Of a stretch of 64,000 bases of DNA, positions 45,010 to 53,840 are shown in pieces. The stretch is from contig JAPLSA010000012.1 in the NCBI GenBank assembly GCA_026398815.1, positions 54,871 to 118,870 of the forward strand, written 5' to 3'. The number at the start of each line of letters is the position of its first letter. Position 1 is the stretch's first letter. Source of the DNA: Gammaproteobacteria bacterium. GTDB lineage: Bacteria; Pseudomonadota; Gammaproteobacteria; Nevskiales; Nevskiaceae. Both the position numbers and the translations under genes were made by a program. The notes under the pieces are model-generated. The model saw only the letters and a program-made list of their open reading frames with translations, was not told where the DNA came from and made no database searches.

Positions 45010-46406
45010 GGCGACGGCGCGCCGTGCAGCGGCAGTTCCACCGACAGCCGCAGCCCGCCGCCGGGCGCCGGCCCGATGCCGAGGCGGCCGCCGAGCGCGC
45101 GTACCCGTTCGTGCATGCCCAGCAGGCCGTGGCCGGGTACCGGCGCGCCGCTGCCGAGCCCCTGGCCGTCGTCGTCGACGAGAATGCACAGCACCTCGGC
45201 CGGGCACGCCAGGCTGACCCGGACGCAGCGGGCATCGCCGTGGCGGCTGGCATTGGTCAGCGCTTCCTGCACCACCCGGTAGACGTGCACGGCCAGCGCC
45301 GGCGGCAGCGACGCCAGCGCGGCATCCGCAGCGATCAGCTGGCAATCCAGCGGCACGCCGTCGCTGCGCCGGCGCGGCATCGCCACCAGCGCCCGCAGCG
45401 CCGGCAGCAGGCCGAAGCGGTCGAGCGCCGGCGGACGCAGGTCGTCGAGCACGGCCTGCAGACCGTCCAGCAGCTGTGCGCTGAGCTGGCCGATGCGCTC
45501 GCCAGCGGCGGCGTCCGGCCGGGCCTGCAGCACTGCCGCCTCGGCGCGCAGCGCGCTCAGGCTCTGGCCCATCTCGTCGTGCAGTTCGCGGGCCAGCCGC
45601 CGCCGCTCCTCCTCGCGAACGTGCAGCAGCCGGGCGCTGAACTGTTGCTGGTCGGCCAGCAGGCGCTGCCAGCCTGCGGCCAGCCGGTTGAAGCGGGCGG
45701 CGACATCGCGCAGTTCACGCAGCTGCGGCAGCGGCAGGCGCACGTCCAGATCGCCGGCTTCGAGCCGGTTCAGCGCGGCCAGGATCGCCTGCGCCGGGCG
45801 CAGCGCGCGGCCGGCCAGCCGGGTCACGGCGAGCACGATCAGGCCGAGGCCCAGACCCAGCACCAGCCAGATGCGGATGCGCTGCCACCAGGCGTCGCCG
45901 AGCGCCGTCCAGTGCACGCGCAGCTCGACGCTGGCGGCCTTGATGCCGCCGGGCAGCAGCAGCGCGGCTTCGGCCAGCACCGGTGGCTGCGGCTGCCGCG
46001 ACTGCAGCCAGCGACCGAGCCAACGGCCGGTGCTGCCGGCTTCGGGCCAGTCGTCGCAGCGGGCGGCGATCGAGCGGCCATGCAGGTCGCGCACGTCGAG
46101 ACACAGCGGCAGCCGGCGGGCCAGCCCGTCGAGCGCGGCCAGCTGGATCGGCAGCCGCGCGCGGTCGAAGGAATCCGAACGGCGGGCCAGATCCTCGTTG
46201 AGCAGCTGGGCGACCAGCGCGGCGGTGTCCGGCAGGTCGGCGATCGCGGCCTGCCGCTGGACGTGGCCTTCCCAGACGATCGCCAGCGCCAGCAGCAACA
46301 GCGCCAGGCAGCCGCTGCGCAGCAGCAGGCTGCGCTGCAGGTCGAGCGCGGGCTGCAGCGGGATCGGCGGTGCAGGCGGCCGGGCAGAGGGCGGGGCTTC
46401 AGTCAT
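45006..46406 (-). CDS. NarX-type sensor histidine kinase (HisKA_3)
   Basis: This 466-residue membrane kinase has two helices (LLLRSGCLALLLLALAIVW near residue 32 and IWLVLGLGLGLIVLAVTRLA near 180) flanking a periplasmic sensor of about 130 residues. A HAMP segment (ALRPAQAILAALNRLEAGDL), the phosphoacceptor in RRRLARELHDEMGQSL and a HATPase domain (ALTNASRHG, VDDDGQGLG, LLGMHERVRALGG) follow. It pairs with the NarL-type regulator that overlaps its stop. The start at 46406 is chosen as the first ATG near the first helix; upstream codons are arginine-rich and poorly conserved in look. The sensed signal is unknown. Confidence 0.88.
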   Translation of the reverse strand: MTEAPPSARPPAPPIPLQPALDLQRSLLLRSGCLALLLLALAIVWEGHVQRQAAIADLPDTAALVAQLLNEDLARRSDSFDRARLPIQLAALDGLARRLPLCLDVRDLHGRSIAARCDDWPEAGSTGRWLGRWLQSRQPQPPVLAEAALLLPGGIKAASVELRVHWTALGDAWWQRIRIWLVLGLGLGLIVLAVTRLAGRALRPAQAILAALNRLEAGDLDVRLPLPQLRELRDVAARFNRLAAGWQRLLADQQQFSARLLHVREEERRRLARELHDEMGQSLSALRAEAAVLQARPDAAAGERIGQLSAQLLDGLQAVLDDLRPPALDRFGLLPALRALVAMPRRRSDGVPLDCQLIAADAALASLPPALAVHVYRVVQEALTNASRHGDARCVRVSLACPAEVLCILVDDDGQGLGSGAPVPGHGLLGMHERVRALGGRLGIGPAPGGGLRLSVELPLHGAPSP

Positions 46407-46556
46407 CGCGGGCGCAGGCCGTGGCGTGCGCGCATCTTGCCGCAGCCGGCGCCGGGCAAGTTGCCCGGAACGCGGACGGCCGGGCAATTTGCCGTGGCGT
46501 CGGCCGCCGGCCGTTGCCGACACTGGCGGCCCGTTCACTCTGAAGGAGACCCTGCC

Positions 46557-46604
46557 ATGACCGCGATGTTCGAGCCCCGCCCGCTGCCGGAGCGCAGCCG
46601 ATGA
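46557..46604 (+). CDS. Putative 15-residue leader peptide
   Basis: The frame MTAMFEPRPLPERSR starts 8 bases after AAGGAG, a strong ribosome site. Its TGA overlaps the ATG of the next membrane-protein gene (46601). The arrangement repeats that at 3841-3891. It may couple translation of the membrane protein. The peptide is unknown to me. Confidence 0.4.
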   Translation: MTAMFEPRPLPERSR

Positions 46605-46996
46605 TCGGCCTCTGGAGTGCCCACAGCCAGACCTTCCTGCTGGCGATGGCCAGCGTCACCACGCTGGCGTTCGCGCTGCCGATCACCTTCGCGCCGCTGA
46701 CCTGGTCGCGGCTGATGCAGTGGAAGGTGCCGGCCGATACCGATCTGGTGATCTACTTCGCGCGCTGCCTCGGCGTGTTCATCCTGATCGTCGAAGCGCT
46801 GGCGTTCCGCGCCGGGCTCACCGGCGTCGCCATCGAGTTCACCTTCCAGGTGCTGCTGGCGGTGTTCGGCCTGATGGTGGTGCTGCACGCGGTCGGCATG
46901 GTCCAGCGCATCCAGCCGTGGACCGAGAACGCCGAGATCCTGATGTACGGCGCACTCGCCGTGCTGGCGCTGCTGTTCTGGCCAGTGGCCGGCTAG
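46601..46996 (+). CDS. Small four-helix membrane protein of unknown function
   Basis: This 131-residue protein has four predicted membrane helices at about residues 11-32, 47-72, 77-100 and 111-130, with short loops (QWKVPADTDLV, RIQPWTENAE). I do not recognise a family. It lies divergent to the NarX-like kinase and convergent with the SDR at 47080. A GGAG box eight bases upstream and the overlapping leader frame support the start. Confidence 0.75.
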   Translation: MIGLWSAHSQTFLLAMASVTTLAFALPITFAPLTWSRLMQWKVPADTDLVIYFARCLGVFILIVEALAFRAGLTGVAIEFTFQVLLAVFGLMVVLHAVGMVQRIQPWTENAEILMYGALAVLALLFWPVAG

Positions 46997-47079
46997 GTCG
47001 ACGCTGCTGCTGCTCGCTGCAGGTCTGGTCGGCGAGATGGAAATGGATGATCGGCAGGACCAAGAAGCTGCGGCAAGAC

Positions 47080-47832
47080 TCAGGGCAGGCCCTTGCGGCG
47101 GCCGGCATCCATGAACAGCGTGCCGCCGGCCAGCGCATCGGCCTCCGGCGCCAGCAGCATCTCGATGGCCCAGGCGATCTGCTCGACGGTGGTGAACGCG
47201 CCGATCGCCGATTCGCGGCGCATCTCGTCGTACACCGCATCGGCGCTGATGCCGTCCCGCTCGGCGCGGGCGGTGGCCACCCGGCGCAGGCGTTCGGTAT
47301 CGGCCGGGCCCGGTGCCACCAGATGGGCCGTGATGCCGCGTTCGCCCAGCGCCCAGGAATACTGGCGAACCAGGTTGGCGAGCGCGGCATTGGCCACCCC
47401 GGCGGTGGCCGCGTAGGCAGTCGGCTCGAAACCGTAGTGGCCGCCGATGGCGACGATCCGGCTGCCGCGCGCCAGCCGTGCATCGGCCGCGCGCACCAGC
47501 CGCATCAGGCCGCCGCACTTGATGTTGACGGCATCGACCACGGCCGCTGTCGGCGCGCTGACAACGCCGCCGGCAGTGGCGACCCCGGGGCCGTGCACCA
47601 GCATCCGCACCGGGCCGTCGATCGCTGCGGCGATGGCCGCGATCGAGGTATCGGATGCGATGTCGGCCACGCAGGCGACGAGGTTCGGCGTGTCCGCCGC
47701 CAGTGCCGCCACGGCGTCTTGGCTGCGCGCCACGGCGATCACCTTGAGGCGGCGCCCGGCCAGCCGCCGGGCAATGACCTGACCCATCGCGCCGGTGGCG
47801 CCGACGACGATGGCGATGTCCTGCTGATTCAT
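47080..47832 (-). CDS. Short-chain dehydrogenase/reductase-like protein
   Basis: This 250-residue SDR-fold protein begins MNQQDIAIVVGATGAMGQVI, a variant of the TGxxxGxG cofactor motif (GATGAMG). The usual catalytic YxxxK is altered: the expected position reads GGHYGFEPTAYAATAGVAN, with a tyrosine followed by AATA instead of xxxK. The C-terminus FMDAGRRKGLP follows family style. An AGGAGAGG box sets the start at 47832. It is the last gene of the catechol operon, 63 bp after the small regulator. A dehydrogenase role is possible; loss of the lysine makes catalysis doubtful. Confidence 0.8.
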   Translation of the reverse strand: MNQQDIAIVVGATGAMGQVIARRLAGRRLKVIAVARSQDAVAALAADTPNLVACVADIASDTSIAAIAAAIDGPVRMLVHGPGVATAGGVVSAPTAAVVDAVNIKCGGLMRLVRAADARLARGSRIVAIGGHYGFEPTAYAATAGVANAALANLVRQYSWALGERGITAHLVAPGPADTERLRRVATARAERDGISADAVYDEMRRESAIGAFTTVEQIAWAIEMLLAPEADALAGGTLFMDAGRRKGLP

Positions 47833-47895
47833 CGAACCTCTCCTGAACGCCGGCGACGGCAGCGCCGCCGCCCGCAATGACATGCAACCGCCGGC

Positions 47896-48225
47896 TCAGG
47901 CCGCCTGCGAAGGCGCGCGCGGCCGGCAGGCGTGGGCTGCCAGATCGTTCGGAGCGCGGGCCTGCATCCACGCCGGCCAGACCAGCTGCAGGTAGACGGC
48001 CAGCGCCACCGCCTGGGTGCGGCGGCGCACGCCGAGTTTTCCGAACACGTTGGCGACGTGGTACTTGACGGTCGGCAAGCCGATGCCGAGCCGTTCGCAG
48101 ATCTCCAGATTCGACCAGCCATCGCAGACCAGGGCGAGAATTTCCAGTTCCCGCCCGGTCAGCGGTTCGATGAGCCCCGGCAGCGTCGCGGGCCGGTCCA
48201 CTGCCGGGACGTCGGCGGGGCGCAT
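47896..48225 (-). CDS. Stand-alone LuxR-type HTH regulator
   Basis: This 109-residue protein is almost only a LuxR/NarL-type helix-turn-helix: PLTGRELEILALVCDGWSNL, GIGLPTVKYHVANVFGKLGV and RRTQAVALAVYLQLVWP. There is no receiver or ligand domain. Its ribosome site, TGAGGAA, includes the stop codon of the catechol dioxygenase gene, so the two are linked in translation. It may be a remnant of a larger MalT-like regulator or a small modulator that binds DNA constitutively or forms mixed dimers. Confidence 0.8.
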   Translation of the reverse strand: MRPADVPAVDRPATLPGLIEPLTGRELEILALVCDGWSNLEICERLGIGLPTVKYHVANVFGKLGVRRRTQAVALAVYLQLVWPAWMQARAPNDLAAHACRPRAPSQAA

Positions 48226-48235
48226 CGCTGATTCC

Positions 48236-49168
48236 TCAGGTCAGCACGGTCAGGAAGCTTTCGCGCGGCGTGTTGTCCTGCGCGAACTGCGCCGGACCGG
48301 CCTGGGTCGTGTCCCAGGTCAGCAGCGGCGTGTCCGGATAATGGATGTAGCCTTCGGCGAACACTTCGTTGCGGTTGCCGCTCGGGTCGAAGAAGTAGAT
48401 CGTCGCGCCGCGGGTGATGCCGTGGCGGTTCGGGCCGACGTCGATCGGCACCCGGTACTTGCCGAGGCGATCGGCCGCCTTGATCACGTCGTGCGCCGAT
48501 TCCAGCGCGAACGAGGCGTGGTGGAAGCGGTTCGGTTCCGGCTGCAGCAGGAAGGCGATGTCGTGCGGCTTGATCGAGCAGGTCAGGAACACCGCCAGCG
48601 AGATGCCGGCCTCGTGATGGACCAGCTTTTCCGACAGGTCGAAGTCGAACACCTCGGTGAACAGCTTCACGCACTCGTCGAGATTGATGCCGCCGAGCAG
48701 CATGTGGTCGAGACGGCAGATGTTGGCGCCGCGCACCACGCCGTCATCGGGCACCACACCCGGGTTCTGATGCGGCAAGGTGTTGCCGATCTGCTCCTTA
48801 TGGGCATACAGGTGCATCGTGTGGCCGCTCGGAATCACGAACGACAGGCGCCGGCCGCTCTTCGGATAGACGCCGGCGGCGATGTGCTCGACCGGGATGC
48901 CGAAGGCGATCAGCTTCTTCTCCAGCACGTCGAGCGTGGCGTCGTCGTAGACCTTGAACGCGAAGTGGTCGATGCCGGCGCGGTCCGACGGCGCCAGCAC
49001 CACCGAGTGGTGATCGTGCTCGTCCCAGGCCTTGAAGTAGACCCGGCCCTGCGCGTCTTCCATCACTTCATGCAGACCCAGGATGTGGTCGTAGTGGTGA
49101 CGGGCCTTCTTCATGTCCATGACCCGGATCTGGATTTCGCCGGGCCGCAGTACGCCGCGCATTGCCAT
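48236..49168 (-). CDS. dmpB: Catechol 2,3-dioxygenase (type I extradiol)
   Basis: This 310-residue enzyme cleaves catechol next to its hydroxyls to 2-hydroxymuconate semialdehyde, using Fe(II). It has two vicinal-oxygen-chelate domains. The iron ligands are H155 in CRLDHMLLG, H216 or H217 in NRFHHASFALES and E268 in SGNRNEVFAEGY, with positions close to XylE/DmpB. Catalytic-loop residues such as PNRHGITRGATIYFFDPSGN are conserved. GAGGAG stands 8 bases before the ATG. It lies in the lower part of the meta operon, downstream of the aldolase and dehydrogenase, and is followed by the small HTH gene. Confidence 0.95.
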   Translation of the reverse strand: MAMRGVLRPGEIQIRVMDMKKARHHYDHILGLHEVMEDAQGRVYFKAWDEHDHHSVVLAPSDRAGIDHFAFKVYDDATLDVLEKKLIAFGIPVEHIAAGVYPKSGRRLSFVIPSGHTMHLYAHKEQIGNTLPHQNPGVVPDDGVVRGANICRLDHMLLGGINLDECVKLFTEVFDFDLSEKLVHHEAGISLAVFLTCSIKPHDIAFLLQPEPNRFHHASFALESAHDVIKAADRLGKYRVPIDVGPNRHGITRGATIYFFDPSGNRNEVFAEGYIHYPDTPLLTWDTTQAGPAQFAQDNTPRESFLTVLT

Positions 49169-49240
49169 GGTGTTCTCTCCTCAGTTGTCGTGATCGGCCG
49201 TTGCCGGCCTGCGTGATGCTGTTGGGGGTGATGCAGCGGC

Positions 49241-50311
49241 TCAGGCGGCTTTGTCGGTGAACAGGCCGCGCGCCTTGGCCATGGTCAGCGCGGTGTCCTC
49301 GATCATGTCCTCCTGGCCACCGATCATCTTGCGCCGACCAAGCTCCACGAGGATGTCGCGTGCGGGAATTCCGTACTTCACGCCAAGCCGCTTGGCATGG
49401 AGCAGGAAAGTGGAGTAGACGCCGGCGAAACCGAGCGTCAGCGAGGCGCGGTCGATGCGGACCATCTGGTCCATCATCGGCACGATGACGTCCTCGGCCA
49501 TGTCCATCAGCTTGAACAGATCGCAGCCGGTGTCGATGCCCATGCGATCGCAGACCGCGACGAACACTTCCAGCGGCGTGTTGCCGGCGCCGGCGCCGAG
49601 GCCGGCGACCGAGGCATCGATGCGGCTGGCGCCTTCCTCGATCGCGGCGATCGAGTTGGCGATGCCCATGCCGAGATTGTGGTGGCCGTGGAAGCCGATC
49701 TGGGTATCCGGCTTCAGCACCTCACGCAGCGCGCGAACCCGGCGCTTGACGTCCTCCGGCAGCATGTAGCCGGCGGAGTCGGTGATGTAGACGCACTCCG
49801 CGCCGTAGCTCTCCATCATCTTGCCCTGCACCGCCAGGCCTTCCGGCGTGTTCAGGTGGGCCATCATCAGGAAGCCGACGGTGTCCATGCCGAGCTTGCG
49901 GGCGTAGGCGATGTGCTGCGGGCTGGTGTCGGCTTCGGTGCAGTGGGTGGCCACCGTCACGCTGCGCACGCCGTGGTCGTAGGCGCTCTGCAGTTCCTTC
50001 ATCGTGCCCATGCCGGGAATCAGCAGCACCGACACCTTGGCGCGCTTGACGTGCGGCACCACCGCATCCCAGTACTCCTCGTTGGAATGCATCGCGAAGC
50101 CGTGCTGCAGGCTGTTGCCGCCGAGCCCGCCGCCGTGGGCGACCTGGATCAGCGGCACGCCGGCGGCGTCGAGCGCCGAGGCGACCTTGACCATCTGCTC
50201 GGTGGAAATCTGCTCGCGCTTGGCGTGCATGCCGTCGCGCAGGCACATGTCGTGGACCAGAACCTTGCGGCCCTTGAGATCGATGAAACCGTCGTTGCTT
50301 GCAGTGCTCAT
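49241..50311 (-). CDS. dmpG: 4-hydroxy-2-oxovalerate aldolase
   Basis: This 356-residue class II aldolase splits 4-hydroxy-2-oxovalerate into pyruvate and acetaldehyde. The HMGL-like barrel has the metal and base motif [40 protein letters not shown] and the C-terminal DmpG communication domain ([17 protein letters not shown]). It forms a channelling complex with the acylating acetaldehyde dehydrogenase encoded just upstream (3-bp gap between the coding regions). A second dehydrogenase copy at 63848 may have its own aldolase outside the window. Confidence 0.95.
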   Translation of the reverse strand: MSTASNDGFIDLKGRKVLVHDMCLRDGMHAKREQISTEQMVKVASALDAAGVPLIQVAHGGGLGGNSLQHGFAMHSNEEYWDAVVPHVKRAKVSVLLIPGMGTMKELQSAYDHGVRSVTVATHCTEADTSPQHIAYARKLGMDTVGFLMMAHLNTPEGLAVQGKMMESYGAECVYITDSAGYMLPEDVKRRVRALREVLKPDTQIGFHGHHNLGMGIANSIAAIEEGASRIDASVAGLGAGAGNTPLEVFVAVCDRMGIDTGCDLFKLMDMAEDVIVPMMDQMVRIDRASLTLGFAGVYSTFLLHAKRLGVKYGIPARDILVELGRRKMIGGQEDMIEDTALTMAKARGLFTDKAA

Positions 50312-50314
50312 GTC

Positions 50315-51232
50315 TTACGCCGCCTTGAGTTCGATGCGTCCCGCGAGAATGCCTTCGGCGAACATCTCGGCCGTGCGGGTCGCCGCCGCGGTCATGATGT
50401 CGAGGTTGCCGGCGTAGGTCGGCAGATAGTCGCCGAGCCCTTTCACTTCCATGAACACGGCGACCTTGTTGCCGTCGAACACCGGGCCGTTGACCAGGCG
50501 ATAGCCGGGCACGTACTTCTGCACCTCGGTGATCATCTGCAGCACCGATTCGGTGATCCGGGCCTCGTCCGGCGCGTCGTCGGTCAGGCAGTAGATGGTG
50601 TTGCGCATCAGCATCGGCGGCTCGGCCGGATTGACGACGATCAGCGCCTTGCCGCGCCGCGCGCCGCCGACCACCTCGATGGCGTTCGACGTCGTGTAGG
50701 TGAATTCGTCGAGGTTGGCGCGGGTGCCGGGGCCGATCGACTTCGAGGCGACGCTGGCGATGATCTCGGCGTACTTCACGCCCTGCACGTTCGACACCGC
50801 GCGCACGATCGGGATCGTCGCCTGGCCGGCGCAGGAGATCATGTTCAGGTTCATCGCGCCGCGCGTGGCGTGCTCGACGAGGTTCACCGGCGGCACGCAC
50901 AGCGGGCCGATCGCCGCTGGCGTCAGGTCGATCATCATCACGCCGAGCGCCGTCAGCTTGTCCGAGTTGGCCTTGTGGACATAGGCGCTGGTGGCGTCGA
51001 AGGCGATCTGGATGTTGTCTTCGAGCACGTGCGGCAGCAGGCCGTCGACACCTTCGTGGGTCGTCTTCAGGCCCATGTCGCGGGCCTTGGCCAGCCCTTC
51101 GGAAGCGGCGTCGATGCCGACCATCCACACCGGTTCCAGCAGCGGCGAGCGCTGGATCTTGTAGATCAGATCGGTGCCGATGTTGCCGGAGCCGATCAGC
51201 GCGCAGCGGATCTTGCGTTGCGGGGCGCTCAT
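50315..51232 (-). CDS. dmpF: Acetaldehyde dehydrogenase (acylating)
   Basis: This 305-residue enzyme converts acetaldehyde, NAD+ and CoA to acetyl-CoA. Motifs are [17 protein letters not shown] (cofactor binding), the catalytic cysteine in [15 protein letters not shown] and [14 protein letters not shown]. It partners the aldolase, taking acetaldehyde through a tunnel. Its ATG at 51232 overlaps the stop of the tautomerase gene (ATGA). A paralogue starts at 63848 and is cut by the window edge. Confidence 0.95.
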   Translation of the reverse strand: MSAPQRKIRCALIGSGNIGTDLIYKIQRSPLLEPVWMVGIDAASEGLAKARDMGLKTTHEGVDGLLPHVLEDNIQIAFDATSAYVHKANSDKLTALGVMMIDLTPAAIGPLCVPPVNLVEHATRGAMNLNMISCAGQATIPIVRAVSNVQGVKYAEIIASVASKSIGPGTRANLDEFTYTTSNAIEVVGGARRGKALIVVNPAEPPMLMRNTIYCLTDDAPDEARITESVLQMITEVQKYVPGYRLVNGPVFDGNKVAVFMEVKGLGDYLPTYAGNLDIMTAAATRTAEMFAEGILAGRIELKAA

Positions 51233-51471
51233 GCGTGGGCTCCGCTGGCCTGCGCTGCCGGCGTCGCCGCAGCGGCCGGCAGCTTGCCGTTCTCGGCGGC
51301 GCAGACGCCCGCCACCGAGAAGTCGTAGCCGCCCATCTCGTGAATCAGGATGCGGACGTTCTCGGGCTTGACGCCAAGCACGTCGACAACGGTTTCGGTG
51401 ACGCGCCTGGCGAGCGCGCGCTTCTGCTCGACGGTGCGGCCTTCGAGCAGATTGAACTGGATGATGGGCAT
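51229..51471 (-). CDS. dmpI: 4-oxalocrotonate tautomerase with C-terminal extension
   Basis: The 80-residue protein begins [20 protein letters not shown]. Removal of the methionine exposes the catalytic proline, and R11 of the mature chain is present in LLEGRT. The enzyme isomerises 2-hydroxymuconate to 4-oxalocrotonate in the dehydrogenase branch of the meta pathway. Family members usually have about 62 residues; here an alanine-rich tail of about 18 residues ([20 protein letters not shown]) is added. It overlaps the acetaldehyde dehydrogenase start by 4 bp. The ribosome site is weak. Confidence 0.9.
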   Translation of the reverse strand: MPIIQFNLLEGRTVEQKRALARRVTETVVDVLGVKPENVRILIHEMGGYDFSVAGVCAAENGKLPAAAATPAAQASGAHA

Positions 51472-51497
51472 GGGGTTCTCTTGCGGTGGTACAGCGT

Positions 51498-52607
51498 TCA
51501 GGCTTGTTCGGGTGTCGGGGTGGTGCCGGCGTAGTGACGCCGGCCGCCGGTGCCGGCGGCGGTCGCGGGCGCCTGCTGCTGCTCGGCGTCGACCATCCGG
51601 CGCAGCAGCCGGCGCACCTTGACCGGGCCGGTGTCGTTGCAGATCAGCACCGGGTGCAGGCCGAAGAAATCGTCGCTGCCCATCTCGGCGTGCACGGCCT
51701 CGATCACCGGGCCATCCTCGTTCTCGAAGGCGCCGTGCATCGCCTGGATCTTGGCGAGGTTGTAGTCGGCGTCTTCGACCAGGTGGTTGCGGCGGGTGGC
51801 GAAGAAGTAGTGCGTGGTGTCGAGCGTTTCCGGCGTGCAGGTATGCAGGTCGTACTGGCCGGTGCTGTCGACGAGATCGAGCCGGGCGTTCGGGTCCTGC
51901 GTGGCGCCGACCGACAGCTGGATGTTGGCCGGCGCGGTCCAGGTGATCTCGAAGAAGTGCCGGGCGCCGGCCTTCGGATCGGGCAGGAACGGCGCGAAGA
52001 TCATCAGCGCCGGCTGCTGGCTCCACTCCGAGCGCGACGCGACGGTGGTCGGCGTCTCGGTCAGCTTCGGCGTCAGCGGCGACAGCTGGCCGCGCGTGGT
52101 GATGATCTCGCCATGGACATAGTCGATGTGGCTCAGATCCATCACGTTGTCGATGATCAGCTCGTAGTTCGCCTTCAGGTGCATGTAGGTCGCGGCGAAG
52201 GCGTTCGGATGGCCGTCGTCCAGCGGGCTGAAATCCGGCAGTTTTGCCGGATCGGCCGGCGCGTCGCCCATCCAGATCCAGATGAAGCCGTGGCGTTCGA
52301 GCAGCGGAAAGCTGCGCACTCGCGCGTTGGCCGGCGTGGCGCCGCCGCCGTGCGGATTCAGCGTGCACTGGCCGGCGCAGTCGAAGCGCAGGCCGTGATA
52401 GACGCAGGTCACTTCGTCGCCGACGCGCTTGCCAAGATGCAGCGGCGCGAAGCGGTGCGGGCAGCGGTCGTGCATGGCCACCGGCGTGCCGTCGGTCTTG
52501 CGGTAGATCAGCACCGAGGTGTTGAGGATCTTGCGGTGGAACAGTGCGGTCGGGTCGACTTCGGTCGACATCGCGGCGACATACCAGGCGTTGCGGAGAA
52601 AGTTCAT
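51498..52607 (-). CDS. Rieske non-heme iron oxygenase, alpha subunit (VanA-like, copy 2)
   Basis: This 369-residue protein has an N-terminal Rieske [2Fe-2S] domain with C-x-H in [10 protein letters not shown] and C-x2-H in CVYHGLRFD. The C-terminal catalytic domain has the iron motif [14 protein letters not shown]. Its size and opening ([14 protein letters not shown]) are like the O-demethylase/VanA group that works as homotrimers with a separate reductase. The start at 52607 has AGGA 9 bases upstream. It sits between the other Rieske gene and the tautomerase. No reductase gene is in the window; the aromatic substrate is unknown. Confidence 0.92.
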   Translation of the reverse strand: MNFLRNAWYVAAMSTEVDPTALFHRKILNTSVLIYRKTDGTPVAMHDRCPHRFAPLHLGKRVGDEVTCVYHGLRFDCAGQCTLNPHGGGATPANARVRSFPLLERHGFIWIWMGDAPADPAKLPDFSPLDDGHPNAFAATYMHLKANYELIIDNVMDLSHIDYVHGEIITTRGQLSPLTPKLTETPTTVASRSEWSQQPALMIFAPFLPDPKAGARHFFEITWTAPANIQLSVGATQDPNARLDLVDSTGQYDLHTCTPETLDTTHYFFATRRNHLVEDADYNLAKIQAMHGAFENEDGPVIEAVHAEMGSDDFFGLHPVLICNDTGPVKVRRLLRRMVDAEQQQAPATAAGTGGRRHYAGTTPTPEQA

Positions 52608-52665
52608 CGAACGGATTCCTGTATCGAGATCGGCGTCGGGATCGGCAACTGCAACAGCGCGGCAT

Positions 52666-53778
52666 TTAGGCCGTTGCGGTCTCCGTGACCGGCTGCGGGC
52701 GCGTCGCCCCCGCTGTCTCGGCCGCCAGCAGGGCATCGAGGATGCGCAGCATCCGCGAGGGCCCGTTGTCGTGAATGATCGAGATGGTCTGGAAGTCCGG
52801 CTTCTCGCGAACGCGGATGTGCTGGGCCTCAAGCACGTGGCGGTCCTCGGTGAAGGCGTCGTCGAGGTTGTCGCGCAGTAGCTCCGACAGGCCCGGGAAC
52901 TCGCAGTGCTTCGCTGCGCCCCAGGAGTAGTAGTAGTCGACGGTCTCGGCGTCGTTCGGCGTCACTGCCTGAGAGGTCCAGGTGTCGGCCACCAACTGGC
53001 CGGTCGGCTGGCCTTCGGCCTTGCCGTCGGCGAGGAACACGCGGAAATGCAGCACCCAGGTGCAGGGCACCGTGTGGGTGATGTCGAACGACAGGTCGAA
53101 ACGCGTTTCCGGCGGGAACAGGTGCGCCATGAAAGTGCTGATCGGCACCTCGCGGACGACGTACTCGGTGCGCAGCGCGTGCGAGCTGGCGGTGAACGTC
53201 GGCTTGATGGTCGTGTACTTGGCGCGGGTCTGCTGATCGCCGCCGCCGAGCGTGCCCTGATGCACCCAGGCCAGATGGGTGAGGTCGGCGAGGTTGGCGA
53301 TCTCCAGCCGGTAGTCAGCGGCGACCTGCATCTGCGAGGTCTTGACGTTCCAGTCCGGATGGCTCGGCCCGACCGCGTGCGGAATCAGCGCCTCATCGGC
53401 CTTCGCCGGATCGCCCATCCAGACCCAGACCCAGTTGTCGCGCTCCACCACCGGGAAGCTGCGCACGCAGGCTTTCGGCGGAATGTGATCCTGGCCGGGA
53501 ATCTCGTTGCATTTGCCATCCGGGCCGAAGCGCAGGCCGTGATACATGCAGCGGATGTTGTCGCCTTCCTTGACACCCAGCGACAGCGCCGCCTGCCGGT
53601 GCACGCAGCGATCTTCCAGCGCCACGATCTGGCCGGTTGGCCGGCGATACAGCACCACCCGCTCGCCGGCGATCTTGCGGGCCACCAGCGCGCCCTTGCC
53701 CTGCTTCAGGCCGTTCTGCTGGCTCTGCGTGAAGTGGTAATCCCAGCCGGCGTTGTACCAAGCGTTTTTCACGAACAT
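52666..53778 (-). CDS. Rieske non-heme iron oxygenase, alpha subunit (copy 1)
   Basis: This 370-residue oxygenase begins MFVKNAWYNAGWDYHFTQSQ. The Rieske domain shows C-x-H in DRCVHRQAAL and C-x2-H in CMYHGLRFGP. The catalytic iron motif is NLADLTHLAWVHQG. A strong AGGAGGAG site precedes the ATG at 53778. It is related to, but clearly different from, the Rieske protein encoded next. The two may act on different substrates, or on successive steps, to yield catechol or a catechol precursor for the dioxygenase at 48236. A reductase must be supplied from elsewhere. Confidence 0.92.
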   Translation of the reverse strand: MFVKNAWYNAGWDYHFTQSQQNGLKQGKGALVARKIAGERVVLYRRPTGQIVALEDRCVHRQAALSLGVKEGDNIRCMYHGLRFGPDGKCNEIPGQDHIPPKACVRSFPVVERDNWVWVWMGDPAKADEALIPHAVGPSHPDWNVKTSQMQVAADYRLEIANLADLTHLAWVHQGTLGGGDQQTRAKYTTIKPTFTASSHALRTEYVVREVPISTFMAHLFPPETRFDLSFDITHTVPCTWVLHFRVFLADGKAEGQPTGQLVADTWTSQAVTPNDAETVDYYYSWGAAKHCEFPGLSELLRDNLDDAFTEDRHVLEAQHIRVREKPDFQTISIIHDNGPSRMLRILDALLAAETAGATRPQPVTETATA

Positions 53779-53840
53779 CGCATGCTCCTCCTCAGGTATG
53801 CCGGCGGCTCTGACGGCCACTCGGCGGCAATCGATGTGAA

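Noticed and set aside
53778..53788. Four-codon frame ATG CGA TGT TCG TGA before the Rieske gene as another leader peptide
   Set aside because: It arises from two ATGs sharing one strong ribosome site; such a short overlap is likely chance.
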